Source of the DNA: Rhodoferax sp.
Lineage (GTDB): Bacteria; Pseudomonadota; Gammaproteobacteria; Burkholderiales; Burkholderiaceae_C
Assembly: GCA_028711355.1 (NCBI GenBank)
Contig: JAQTSL010000062.1
Location: forward strand, 1 to 14,387
Reading direction: 5' to 3'
Length of the DNA: 14,387 nt
The notes below the pieces were generated by a model. It was not told the DNA's origin and searched no databases. It saw only the letters and a list, made by a program, of their open reading frames with translations. The position numbers and the translations under genes are program-made. Shown piece after piece: positions 7,187 to 14,387 of this stretch (position 1 is the stretch's first letter; every line of letters starts with the position of its first letter).

Positions 7187-7420
7187 CCTAGATTCCTCAG
7201 TTGGAAGCGCCCGAGTGGGCCGCTGGCGGCGCGTCTGGGTAGGCGCGACAACGACGCAGACTACTGTCTGCGAGGAGAAGCAACGCCCCAAGCCGCGTTG
7301 CCAGTGGCTCACTCGGGTGCTTAGCGCTATCACCCAAAAAGTGAACGCGATTAAAGCAAAAAAAGTCAATGTTCATATGTAGTTAGTGACACCCATCAGC
7401 GGTCAACTGAGGAATCTAGG
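7187..7420. mobile_element. 234-bp MITE-like element with 17-bp perfect TIRs, IS1380/ISEcp1-like ends, 5-bp TSD
   Basis: Perfect inverted ends CCTAGATTCCTCAGTTG (7187-7203) and its reverse complement (7404-7420) are flanked by TTGAA on both sides (7182-7186 and 7421-7425). Because TTGAA begins TT and ends AA, the visible inverted repeat extends to 19 bp. The first nine bases match what I recall of the ISEcp1 left end (IS1380 family, which makes 5-bp duplications), so an IS1380-type transposase is the likely mobiliser; this is from memory. No transposase is encoded. The left half is a single long hairpin (listed separately). The right half (7323-7403) is A/T-rich, with an A7 run. The element stops 10 bp short of the exchanger start codon and supplies that operon's leader. 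Confidence 0.85.
7205..7322 (+). other. Long hairpin inside the 234-bp element, best formed by plus-strand RNA
   Basis: Bases 7205-7233 pair with 7294-7322 as an uninterrupted 29-bp stem. Twenty-four pairs are Watson-Crick and five (at 7209, 7218, 7222, 7228, 7229) are G.U when the plus strand is read; in minus-strand RNA the same sites are C/A mismatches. Weaker pairing continues inward (7235-7245 with 7284-7292), and a perfect 7-bp tip CGCAGAC/GTCTGCG with loop TACT closes it (7255-7272). No T-run follows, so it is not an intrinsic terminator. Whether it is transcribed is unknown; it may be an RNA-level or single-stranded-DNA structure of the element. Confidence 0.6.
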
Positions 7421-7540
7421 TTGAAGGGGGTGGGGAGAAGATTGCAACGACAGACAAATGGGGCACCCGCCGCGCTAACAGCTTTATAACCAGCCTGGTG
7501 TGTAGCCTCTGTGCGGTGGCTGACATACTGCCTCAAAATA

Positions 7541-7568
7541 TTGACAAATAAGGCCTCTAGCCTATACT
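7541..7568 (+). promoter_or_regulatory. Consensus-like sigma70 promoter reading antisense into glgX
   Basis: TTGACA (7541-7546), a 16-bp spacer, then TATACT (7563-7568). The -35 is perfect and the -10 matches five of six consensus bases. No plausible plus-strand gene follows; transcription would run into the 3' end of glgX from the opposite strand. The -10 lies inside a Comamonadaceae-like repeat, so the match may be chance. Confidence 0.35.
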
Positions 7569-7598
7569 CAGAAAGCGTAAGTAGCTATCAATAAAATA
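7547..7598. repeat. Probable Comamonadaceae-type intergenic repeat, degenerate copy
   Basis: The blocks AGGCCTCTAGCC, AAAGCGTAAG and TAGCTATCAATAAAATA follow each other in the order and spacing I recall for a short repeat scattered between genes in Rhodoferax, Polaromonas and Acidovorax genomes (typically GCCTCTAGCCC, then an AGCG/GCGCGAG core, then AGCTATCAAAAA). The match is from memory. It lies in the 7426-7626 spacer after glgX. The rest of that spacer holds a purine-rich stretch at 7424-7440 and nothing else I can name; no T-run terminator for glgX is visible. Confidence 0.4.
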
Positions 7599-7626
7599 CT
7601 GATTTTAATTGATCATGAAGCAGCCC

Positions 7627-9732
7627 TTAGCGCGGACTGGCTTGCTGCAACAGCAGCAGGCAGTGTGGCGCTACCGGGGTGCTGCCGCCCACCGGGTGTT
7701 CATCGGCCAAGCCTTGCGGATGACTGCTGTCTAACAGCGTTTGCCACTGCCCGCGCGGCAGTACAAAAGTTTCAGTGACTGCGCCGCCATTGATCAGCAG
7801 CAGCAAGGGGCATTTGGCGCGCCCCGGCTTGCCAATCAGGCAGGCCAGCGCACACCTGTTGCCCTGCTGCCAGGCCGCACCCTGCAAGGCGCTGCCGTCC
7901 GGGTTGTGCCACGCCAAGTCATAGACCCCTCGGGCATCGGCAACGCCGCTGTACCACTGGTTGGCAAAGGGCTGTAGCAGGTGGCGTAGCCGGATCACGC
8001 GCTGGGTAAAGGCTAACAGATCGGTGTCTTTGACTTTCCAGTCGATCCAGGTGGTGGCATTGTCCTGGCAATACGGGTTGTTGTTGCCGCCCTGGGTATG
8101 GCCCAGTTCGTCGCCAGCGCACAGCATTGGCGTGCCTTGCGCCAGCAAGGTGGTGGCCAGCAGGGCGCGCTGCAATTGGCCGCGCAAAGCCAGCACCTCG
8201 GGGTCAGCGCTGGGGCCTTCGATGCCACAGTTGAAGCTGAAGTTGTTCTCATGCCCATCGCGGTTGTGTTCGCCATTGTCCTGATTGCGCCGCTGGTTGT
8301 AGCTGACCAGGTCCGACAGGGTAAAGCCGTCGTGCGACACCACATAGTTGACTGACTTGGCCGGGGCGCGTCGGCGCGCCTGGTACAGGTCTGACGAGGC
8401 GCACAAGCGCATCGCCATTTCACCCCGGTTGCAGCCGCAGTCAGCGTTGCTGCCGGTGGCCGCCCCTTGCACCCAAAAGCGGCGCATACTGTCCCTGAAT
8501 TTGTCGTTCCATTCGAGCCAGCCGCGCGGGAAGCCGCCGACCTGGTAACCGCCAGGCCCGATGTCCCACGGCTCGGCGATCATCTTGACCCGGCTCAGCA
8601 CCGGGTCTTGCGCCACCGCTGCAAAAAAAGCCGCCTGGGCGCTAAAGCCGGTGTCGGTGCGCCCTAGCACGGGGGCCAGGTCAAACCGGAAGCCATCCAC
8701 GTGCATGTCGGTCACCCAAAACCGCAAGCTGTCCATCACCAGTTGCAACACCCGGGGGTGGCGGGTGTTGAAGGTGTTGCCGCAGCCGCTAAAGTTTTCG
8801 TAGCGACCGGGATCGTCGTTGGACAGGCGGTAATAGCTGGCGTTGTCGAGCCCGCGAAAGCTCAGCGTCGGACCGGTTTCGTCGGACTCGGCGGTATGGT
8901 TATAGACCACGTCCAGAATCACTTCCAGCCGGGCTGCATGGAGCGCGCGCACCATGCTGCGGAATTCGTCGCGGGGCGATAAACCCTGGGCCCCACTGGC
9001 CAACTGGGGATTGACGCTGAAAAAGCCCAACGTGTTGTAACCCCAGTAGTTGGACAAGTCCCGGCCTACCAGTCGCTCTTCGCTCACAGCGTAATGCACC
9101 GGCAACAGGCTGACCGAAGTGATGCCGAGCTGTAGCAGGTGGCTGATGGACGCGTCGTGCGCCAGCCCGGCAAAGCTGCCGCGCAGCTCGGGCGGTATCA
9201 GAGGGTTAAGTTGGGAATAGCCCTTGACATGGCATTCATACAGCACGGTGTCAGCCATGGCCAGGTCCGGACTGACGTCGCCGTGCCAGTCAAACCTGTC
9301 ATCAGTAACGCGGCTCTTCAGGGCCAAGGGGGCGTTGTCATGGGTGTTCATGTGCCCGGGGTGTACGCGGTTGGGCGAAAAGTGCTCGTCGCTCCAGATG
9401 AATTCACCCACGATGTCACGCGCATACGGGTCCAGCAGCAGCTTGGAGGCATCAAAACGCAGGCCCTTGTCGGGCCGCCAGGGGCCATGCGCACGCAGAC
9501 CGTAAATCAGCCCGGGTTGGGCGTGGGGCAGGTAGCCGTGCCAGACATCGTTGGTGCACTCGGGCAGCGCCAGGCGCGCTATTTCATGGCCGCCGGTGGC
9601 ATCGAACAGACACAACACCATGGCCTGTGCGTGGGTTGAGAACACAGCAAAGTTGACGCCGTGCCCATCAAAGTGCGCACCCATGGGCCACGGGTGACCG
9701 GTCTGCAATGAAAAAGTGCTTAAGGTTTCCAT
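7627..9732 (-). CDS. glgX: Glycogen debranching enzyme GlgX (isoamylase-type, GH13)
   Basis: A 701-residue cytoplasmic enzyme that hydrolyses alpha-1,6 branches left after phosphorylase has shortened the outer chains. An N-terminal CBM48-like domain (about 12-105) begins HPWPMGAHFDGHGVNFAVFS, as in GlgX/TreX. The GH13 barrel follows, with DVVYNHT (274-280), DGFRFD with nucleophile D351 (346-351), AEPWDIGPGGYQ with acid/base E387, and SHDG with D468 (466-469). The AGDELGHTQ.GNNN.YCQDN block (539-558) is diagnostic of the GlgX/isoamylase group. Length is normal (E. coli GlgX 657; many bacterial forms about 700). The start ATG lies inside the last codons of glgB (13-bp overlap) without a good SD, so translation is probably coupled to glgB. 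The closest alternative is an archaeal-type TreX assignment, which is functionally equivalent. Confidence 0.95.
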   Translation of the reverse strand: METLSTFSLQTGHPWPMGAHFDGHGVNFAVFSTHAQAMVLCLFDATGGHEIARLALPECTNDVWHGYLPHAQPGLIYGLRAHGPWRPDKGLRFDASKLLLDPYARDIVGEFIWSDEHFSPNRVHPGHMNTHDNAPLALKSRVTDDRFDWHGDVSPDLAMADTVLYECHVKGYSQLNPLIPPELRGSFAGLAHDASISHLLQLGITSVSLLPVHYAVSEERLVGRDLSNYWGYNTLGFFSVNPQLASGAQGLSPRDEFRSMVRALHAARLEVILDVVYNHTAESDETGPTLSFRGLDNASYYRLSNDDPGRYENFSGCGNTFNTRHPRVLQLVMDSLRFWVTDMHVDGFRFDLAPVLGRTDTGFSAQAAFFAAVAQDPVLSRVKMIAEPWDIGPGGYQVGGFPRGWLEWNDKFRDSMRRFWVQGAATGSNADCGCNRGEMAMRLCASSDLYQARRRAPAKSVNYVVSHDGFTLSDLVSYNQRRNQDNGEHNRDGHENNFSFNCGIEGPSADPEVLALRGQLQRALLATTLLAQGTPMLCAGDELGHTQGGNNNPYCQDNATTWIDWKVKDTDLLAFTQRVIRLRHLLQPFANQWYSGVADARGVYDLAWHNPDGSALQGAAWQQGNRCALACLIGKPGRAKCPLLLLINGGAVTETFVLPRGQWQTLLDSSHPQGLADEHPVGGSTPVAPHCLLLLQQASPR

Positions 9733-11915
9733 TCAAAAAACACCGTCGCCAGCGGCGGTAGCGTCAGTACGATCGAATGGGTCTGACCATGCCACGGGGT
9801 GCGGCTGGCGCTGACGCTGGGGTTGCCGACATTGCTGCCGCCATAGTGGGCCGAGTCGGTGTTGATGCGCTCGCGGTAGCTGCCGGCCTGGGGCACGCCC
9901 AGCCGGTAGTCGGCCCAGACCGCTGGCGTGAAGTTGCAAACCACCACCAGGCACGTGTTGGCATCCAGGCCGCGCCTGATAAAGCTCAGCACCGAGTGCT
10001 CGGCATCGTCGTGGTCAATCCACGCAAAACCGGCGGGCACAAAGTCTTGTTGGTACAGCGCCGGAGTGCTGCGGTACAGATGGTTGAGGTCACGCACCAG
10101 GCGTTGAATGCCCGCGTGCGCCGGGTCATCCAGCAGGTGCCAGTCCAGACTGGCCTCAAAATTCCATTCGCGCTCCTGCGCAAATTCACAGCCCATGAAT
10201 AGCAGCTTCTTGCCTGGGTGGGCCCACATAAAGCCCAGGTAGGCGCGCACATTGGCCAGTTGTTGCCAGCGGTCCCCTGGCATTTTTGTCAGCAGCGAGC
10301 CCTTGCCGTGCACCACCTCGTCGTGCGAGATTGGTAGCACAAAGTTTTCGTTGAACGCATAGACCAGGCCAAAGGTCATCTCACCCTGGTGGTGCTTGCG
10401 ATAAAGCGGGTCACGCGCCATATAGGTCAGCGTGTCGTGCATCCAGCCCATGTTCCACTTGTAGTGAAAACCCAGGCCACCGGCGTAGGTGGGGCGCGAC
10501 ACCGCAGGGTAAGCGGTGGACTCTTCGGCCAGCGTGATCGCCTGCGGGCACTGCACGCCCACCACCTCGTTCACGCGTTTCAAAAAGTCGATCGCTTCCA
10601 GGTTCTCACGCCCGCCGTGTACGTTGGGAATCCACTCACCGGCTTTGCGGCTGTAGTCGCGGTACAGCATCGAAGCCACCGCATCGACGCGCAAGCCATC
10701 GACGCCAAAGCGCTCCAGCCAGTACAGCGCGTTGCCGACCAGAAAGTTGCGCACTTCGGTGCGGCCCAGGTTGTAGATCAGCGTGTTCCAGTCCTGGTGA
10801 AAGCCCTCGCGCGGGTCGGCGTATTCGTACAGGTGCGTGCCGTCAAAGTTGGCCAGCCCGTGCGCATCGGTCGGAAAGTGGGCCGGCACCCAGTCCAGCA
10901 TCAGCCCAATGCCGGCGTCGTGGCAGCGCTGCACCAGACGGCGAAAACCCGCCGCGTCGCCAAAGCGCGCGGTCGGCGCATACAGCCCGGTCGGTTGGTA
11001 GCCCCAGGAGCCGTCAAACGGGTGCTCGCTGATCGGCAGCAGCTCGATATGCGTAAAGCCCATATCTTGCACGTAGGGCACCAGCGTGTCGGCCAGCTCG
11101 TCCCAGTTCAACCAACGGTTACCGTCCTCGGTGACGCGCCGCCACGAGCCCAGGTGCACTTCGTAAATGCTGACCGGCGCATCCAGCGCGTTGGCTTGCT
11201 GGCGCTGCGCCGCAACCGTCACCTTCTCTGGTAGTTGACCCACCACGCTAGCGGTGGCCGGGCGCAATTCGGATTGCAACGCGTACGGATCGGCACGCTG
11301 CGGCAGAGCGGTTTTGTCGCTGCGACGCATTGCAAATTTATAGCGCGCCCCCGGCGCTACTGCTGGTAAAAACAGCTCCCAGACGCCACATTCACGGCGC
11401 AAGCGCATCGGGTGGCGGCGCTCGTCCCAAAAGTTGAAGTCACCGACCACGCTGGCGTAAGCCGCGTTGGGTGCCCACACCGCAAAGCGGGTGCCCGCCA
11501 CGCCTTGCAGCGTGCCTGGGTGCGCGCCCAGCACTTCAAATGGTCGCAGATGCGTGCCTTCGCCCAGCAGCCAGACGTCGATTTGGCCCAACAGCAAAGC
11601 AAAGCGGTAAGGGTCGTCCAGTACGCTGACCTGACCGTCGGCCCACACCACCTGTAGCCGGTACGGCGCCTCCAGTGCCAGCTCAGAGGGCCCTTCAAAA
11701 AAGCCGTCACTGGCCGGGTCATTGGCGCGCTGCGCGAGCTGCCCCTTGGGCTGGCCGGCCTGGTCCAGCACGGTCACGGCTTGTGCGCCGGGTAGAAAAC
11801 AGCGCACCACGGCCACCTGGCGCCGCCGCACCATGGCGGTGTGTGGCCCCAGCACGGCAAAGGCGTCGGGGTGCCGACCCTGGCAAATTTTGCGAATGGT
11901 GTTGGCGGTCAACAT
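9720..11915 (-). CDS. glgB: 1,4-alpha-glucan branching enzyme GlgB (GH13)
   Basis: A 731-residue enzyme that cuts alpha-1,4 chains and rejoins the piece by an alpha-1,6 bond, making glycogen branches. The N-terminal domain (1-105; HPDAFAVLGPH as in E. coli GlgB) and the CBM48 module (about 118-205; FAVWAPNA, VVGDFNFWD) precede the GH13 barrel. Barrel motifs are DWVPAHFP (341-348), DGLRVDAVASMLYRDYSR with nucleophile D411, AEESTAYP with acid/base E464, and SHDEVVHGKGSL with D532. The long two-module N-terminus is typical of proteobacterial GlgB (E. coli 728 residues). ATG 11915 was chosen over an in-frame TTG at 11966 because GGGAG sits 6 nt upstream and the protein then aligns with E. coli from its first residues. 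It lies 61 bp after glgP and overlaps glgX. Confidence 0.96.
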   Translation of the reverse strand: MLTANTIRKICQGRHPDAFAVLGPHTAMVRRRQVAVVRCFLPGAQAVTVLDQAGQPKGQLAQRANDPASDGFFEGPSELALEAPYRLQVVWADGQVSVLDDPYRFALLLGQIDVWLLGEGTHLRPFEVLGAHPGTLQGVAGTRFAVWAPNAAYASVVGDFNFWDERRHPMRLRRECGVWELFLPAVAPGARYKFAMRRSDKTALPQRADPYALQSELRPATASVVGQLPEKVTVAAQRQQANALDAPVSIYEVHLGSWRRVTEDGNRWLNWDELADTLVPYVQDMGFTHIELLPISEHPFDGSWGYQPTGLYAPTARFGDAAGFRRLVQRCHDAGIGLMLDWVPAHFPTDAHGLANFDGTHLYEYADPREGFHQDWNTLIYNLGRTEVRNFLVGNALYWLERFGVDGLRVDAVASMLYRDYSRKAGEWIPNVHGGRENLEAIDFLKRVNEVVGVQCPQAITLAEESTAYPAVSRPTYAGGLGFHYKWNMGWMHDTLTYMARDPLYRKHHQGEMTFGLVYAFNENFVLPISHDEVVHGKGSLLTKMPGDRWQQLANVRAYLGFMWAHPGKKLLFMGCEFAQEREWNFEASLDWHLLDDPAHAGIQRLVRDLNHLYRSTPALYQQDFVPAGFAWIDHDDAEHSVLSFIRRGLDANTCLVVVCNFTPAVWADYRLGVPQAGSYRERINTDSAHYGGSNVGNPSVSASRTPWHGQTHSIVLTLPPLATVFFEWKP

Positions 11916-11921
11916 GAAAGG

Positions 11922-11926
11922 CTCCC
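11922..11926 (-). promoter_or_regulatory. Ribosome binding site of glgB
   Basis: GGGAG on the minus strand, 6 nt before the ATG at 11915. It decides the start against the in-frame TTG at 11966, which has no comparable site. Confidence 0.7.
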
Positions 11927-11976
11927 GGTCGGTGCTACCCAAATGAATGTTGCTGGCAGGTGACAACCGCAGCAGC

Positions 11977-14387
11977 TCAATCCGGGCAGGGCGTCACGTG
12001 CCAGATGGTGCGGGCGTAGTCGCCAATAGTACGGTCCGACGAAAACACCCCCATACCGGCCACGTTGGCCAGCGCGGTACGGCTCCAGGCGTCTGGTTGG
12101 CGGTACAGCGCATCGACTTGCGCCTGGGTTTGCACATAAGACTCGTAGTCGGCCAGCAACAAGTAATGGTCGCCGGCCCACACCAGCGAATTGATCAGTG
12201 CGCTGTAGCGGGTCGGCTCGTCGGGTGAAAACTGACCGTTGCCGATCGCGTCGAGCACCGCTTTGAGTGCCGGGTTGCTTTCATAGTGCGCTAGCGGGTG
12301 GTAGCCAGCGAAGCGCAAGGCCCGTACTTCGGGCGTCTTCAGGCCAAAGATAAAGATGTTGTCGTCGCCGACGTGCTGGCGGATTTCGATGTTGGCGCCA
12401 TCGTCGGTACCGATGGTCAGCGCGCCGTTGAGTGCCAGCTTCATGTTGCCGGTGCCCGACGCTTCGGTGCCGGCGGTGCTGATCTGCTCGGACAAGTCGG
12501 CGCCCGGCATGATCACCTCGGCCACCGACACGCCATAGTTGGGGATGAACACCAGCTTGAGCTTGTCGCCCACGCGCGGGTCGTTGTTGATGGTCAGGCC
12601 GACGTCGTGGATCAGCCGGATGATCGACTTGGCGGCCTGGTAACTGGACGCCGCTTTGCCAGCGAAGATGACGGTGCGTGGCACCCAGTCAGCGCGCGGG
12701 TTGGCCAGGATCGCCAGGTAGCGCGTGACCACGTGCAGCAGGTTGAGCAATTGGCGTTTGTATTCGTGAATGCGTTTGACGTGCACGTCAAACAGGCTGT
12801 CCGGGCTGACCAGCACGCCAGTAGTGGTCAAAATGAGGTCGGCCAGCCGGACCTTGTTGGCGCGCTTGATGGCTCTGAACCGCGCCAGAAAGGCCGGATC
12901 ATCGCGGTAGGGAGTGAGGCGTTGCAACTGGTTCAAGTCCAGCCGCCAGCCCGTGCCAAGCGTTTCGTCCAGCAGGCTGGTCAGCCCCGGATTGGCCTGC
13001 GCCAGCCAGCGCCTGGGGGTCACGCCGTTGGTCATGTTGGTGAAGCGTTGTGGCCAGAGCGCGGCAAAGTCGGTAAAGATGGTGTGCACCAGCAGCTCTG
13101 AGTGCAGTGCCGACACGCCGTTGATCTGGTGGCTGCCCACCACCGACAGATGCGCCATGCGAACGCGGCGCTCGCCTTCTTCGTCAATCAGCGACAGCCG
13201 TTTCAAAAAGCCGGGGTCACCCGGTTTGAAACGCGCCGCCAGGTCGAGAAATTCCTTGTTGATGCGAAAGATGATCTCCAGATGGCGCGGCAGCACTTGC
13301 CGCATCAGTGCCACCGGCCAGGTTTCCAGTGCCTCGGGCATCAGGGTATGGTTGGTATAAGAAAAAATCCGGCCGCATTGATGCCACGCCTTGTCCCAGA
13401 CCAGGCCGTGCTCGTCGCACAAAATGCGCATCAGCTCGGCCACGCCGATCGCTGGGTGGGTGTCGTTGAGGTGAATCGCCACCTGTTCGGCCAGGTTGTC
13501 CAGGCTGGGGAATTCCTGTAGATGCCGGTGCACCAGGTCTTGCATCGAGGCGGCAACAAAAAAGTATTCCTGCTTCAGGCGCAGCTCGCGTCCGGCCGGC
13601 GTGCTGTCGTTGGGGTAGAGCACCCACGAGATGTTTTCGTATTCGTTTTTGGCGGCGGCGGCGCGCGCGTAGTCGCCGGTGTTGAAGGCGCTCAGATCGA
13701 TGTGCGCGGGTGCCTCCGCTTTCCACAAGCGCAGGGTGCTGACCTTGCGGGTGCCGTGGCCCGGCACCACCATGTCATGCGCCTTGGCCGCCACTTCGCC
13801 GGCGTGCTGCCAGATCACCTGGCCAGGCTCGTGCCGGACCCAGCCGCCAAAGCGCACCGGATAGGTCAATTCGGCGCGCGCGAATTCCCACGGTGTGCCG
13901 TCCTTGAGCCAGCAATCCGGATATTCAACCTGCGCATCGTTCTGGATTTCCTGCGCAAACATGCCGTATTCGTAGCGGATACCGTAGCCAAACGACGGCA
14001 ACCCCAGCGTGGCCATCGAATCCAAAAAACACGCTGCCAGCCGCCCCAGACCACCGTTGCCCAGCGCGGCGTCGGGTTCGCAGTCGGCGACCTCTTCCAG
14101 CCGTTGTGCGTGCTGCTGCAGACCGGCGGCGGCGCCATCAGTCAGGTTCAGCGCCGCCAGCGCGTTCGACAGGGTGCGGCCCATCAGGAATTCCATCGAC
14201 AGATAGACCACCCGGCGTGCCTTGTGGCTGCGCTCCTGCGCCTGCGTGGCGACCCAGCGCTCGGCCAACTGGGCGCGCGCTACTTGCGCCACCGCCTGCA
14301 TCAGCTCGACGCGCGACGCACAGGCCGGCTCAACCGCCACGGTGTGCAGCAACTGGTGATTGATCTGGGTGCCCAGTTCGGGCGCTT
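11977..14387 (-). CDS. glgP: Glycogen phosphorylase GlgP (GT35), 5' end beyond the window
   Basis: It removes terminal glucose from glycogen with phosphate, giving glucose-1-phosphate; the cofactor is pyridoxal phosphate. The frame is open to the right edge (802 residues visible), so only roughly 20 N-terminal residues are missing compared with E. coli GlgP (815). Counting from TTG 14352: VYLSMEFLMGRTLSNA (49-64), ALGNGGLGRLAACFLDS (96-112), YGIRYEYGMF (123-132), LYPNDST and LRLKQEYFF (245-265), HLNDTHP (294-300), NMTNGVTPRRWL (439-450), RIHEYKRQ (527-534) and the PLP site EASGTGNMKLALNGAL (630-645) with K638. TTG 14352 is not taken as the start because the coding match continues upstream of it. 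The motifs fit GlgP and the close paralogue MalP alike; the glgB-glgX context favours GlgP. It is followed after 61 bp by glgB, probably in one operon. Confidence 0.95.
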   Translation of the reverse strand, partial: APELGTQINHQLLHTVAVEPACASRVELMQAVAQVARAQLAERWVATQAQERSHKARRVVYLSMEFLMGRTLSNALAALNLTDGAAAGLQQHAQRLEEVADCEPDAALGNGGLGRLAACFLDSMATLGLPSFGYGIRYEYGMFAQEIQNDAQVEYPDCWLKDGTPWEFARAELTYPVRFGGWVRHEPGQVIWQHAGEVAAKAHDMVVPGHGTRKVSTLRLWKAEAPAHIDLSAFNTGDYARAAAAKNEYENISWVLYPNDSTPAGRELRLKQEYFFVAASMQDLVHRHLQEFPSLDNLAEQVAIHLNDTHPAIGVAELMRILCDEHGLVWDKAWHQCGRIFSYTNHTLMPEALETWPVALMRQVLPRHLEIIFRINKEFLDLAARFKPGDPGFLKRLSLIDEEGERRVRMAHLSVVGSHQINGVSALHSELLVHTIFTDFAALWPQRFTNMTNGVTPRRWLAQANPGLTSLLDETLGTGWRLDLNQLQRLTPYRDDPAFLARFRAIKRANKVRLADLILTTTGVLVSPDSLFDVHVKRIHEYKRQLLNLLHVVTRYLAILANPRADWVPRTVIFAGKAASSYQAAKSIIRLIHDVGLTINNDPRVGDKLKLVFIPNYGVSVAEVIMPGADLSEQISTAGTEASGTGNMKLALNGALTIGTDDGANIEIRQHVGDDNIFIFGLKTPEVRALRFAGYHPLAHYESNPALKAVLDAIGNGQFSPDEPTRYSALINSLVWAGDHYLLLADYESYVQTQAQVDALYRQPDAWSRTALANVAGMGVFSSDRTIGDYARTIWHVTPCPD

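Noticed and set aside
7177..7251. 25-residue N-terminal extension of the exchanger
   Set aside because: Mostly encoded inside the inserted element; the family starts close to MTSVSIIWLQ.
7197..7376. 59-codon minus-strand open frame spanning most of the 234-bp element
   Set aside because: No SD before its ATG, it covers the long hairpin, and it matches no protein pattern I know.
11916..11966. TTG start for GlgB, 17 codons upstream
   Set aside because: The ATG at 11915 has a good GGGAG at 6 nt, and alignment with E. coli GlgB begins there.
12298..13101. 267-codon plus-strand open frame opposite glgP
   Set aside because: Antisense shadow of glgP with valine-, glutamine- and aspartate-rich bias and no recognisable domain.
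1..14387. CRISPR arrays, tRNA or rRNA genes, complete insertion sequences
   Set aside because: Looked for regularly spaced repeats, cloverleaf-like segments and transposase motifs; none was seen apart from the two small non-autonomous elements.

Overview
The window looks like chromosome of a GC-rich betaproteobacterium. The Burkholderiales, and within them Comamonadaceae (Rhodoferax/Polaromonas-like), are my best guess, from protein style, a Comamonadaceae-like intergenic repeat and the glgP-glgB-glgX gene set. The genus is inference and was not tested. No phage, plasmid, CRISPR, tRNA or rRNA feature is visible.

Left edge (1-1315, minus strand): a decayed light-response/DNA-repair locus. A photolyase-related gene (FeS-type bacterial cryptochrome/photolyase family) is split by a 174-bp terminal-inverted-repeat element at 342-515 with a 5-bp target duplication, and it also carries an in-frame TGA. 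Just upstream is an N-terminal fragment of what looks like a DASH-type cryptochrome. Neither can make a normal protein.

Middle (1361-3422, plus strand): a complete DEAD-box RNA helicase with a long basic glycine/arginine-rich tail, preceded by a structured leader and followed by an intrinsic terminator. Convergent to it (3456-7176, minus strand) is a two-gene cation-export operon: a CaCA-family Na+/Ca2+-type exchanger whose end overlaps by 11 bp the start of a SERCA-like P-type Ca2+ ATPase. Together they would remove cytosolic Ca2+ (or a similar divalent cation), one driven by an ion gradient and one by ATP.

7187-7420 holds a second small element, 234 bp, with perfect 17-bp inverted ends and again TTGAA as a 5-bp direct repeat. 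It lies 10 bp upstream of the exchanger start codon, so that operon's leader is element-derived. Its interior contains an unbroken 29-bp stem in which every non-Watson-Crick position is a G.U pair if the plus strand is transcribed. 7426-7626 is a gene-free spacer with a Comamonadaceae-like repeat and a consensus-like promoter reading antisense into glgX.

Right half (7627-14387, minus strand): glycogen metabolism, in transcription order glgP (phosphorylase, 5' end outside the window), glgB (branching enzyme) and glgX (debranching enzyme), tightly packed with a 13-bp glgB/glgX overlap. Branching by GlgB builds the polymer; GlgP shortens outer chains to glucose-1-phosphate and GlgX removes the resulting limit branches. 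glgC and glgA are not in view.

The most unusual content is the pair of non-autonomous elements: different sequences, but the same TIR length, the same CCnAGA start and the same TTGAA duplication, suggesting one transposase family with a target preference. One has broken a gene and the other has replaced an operon leader.
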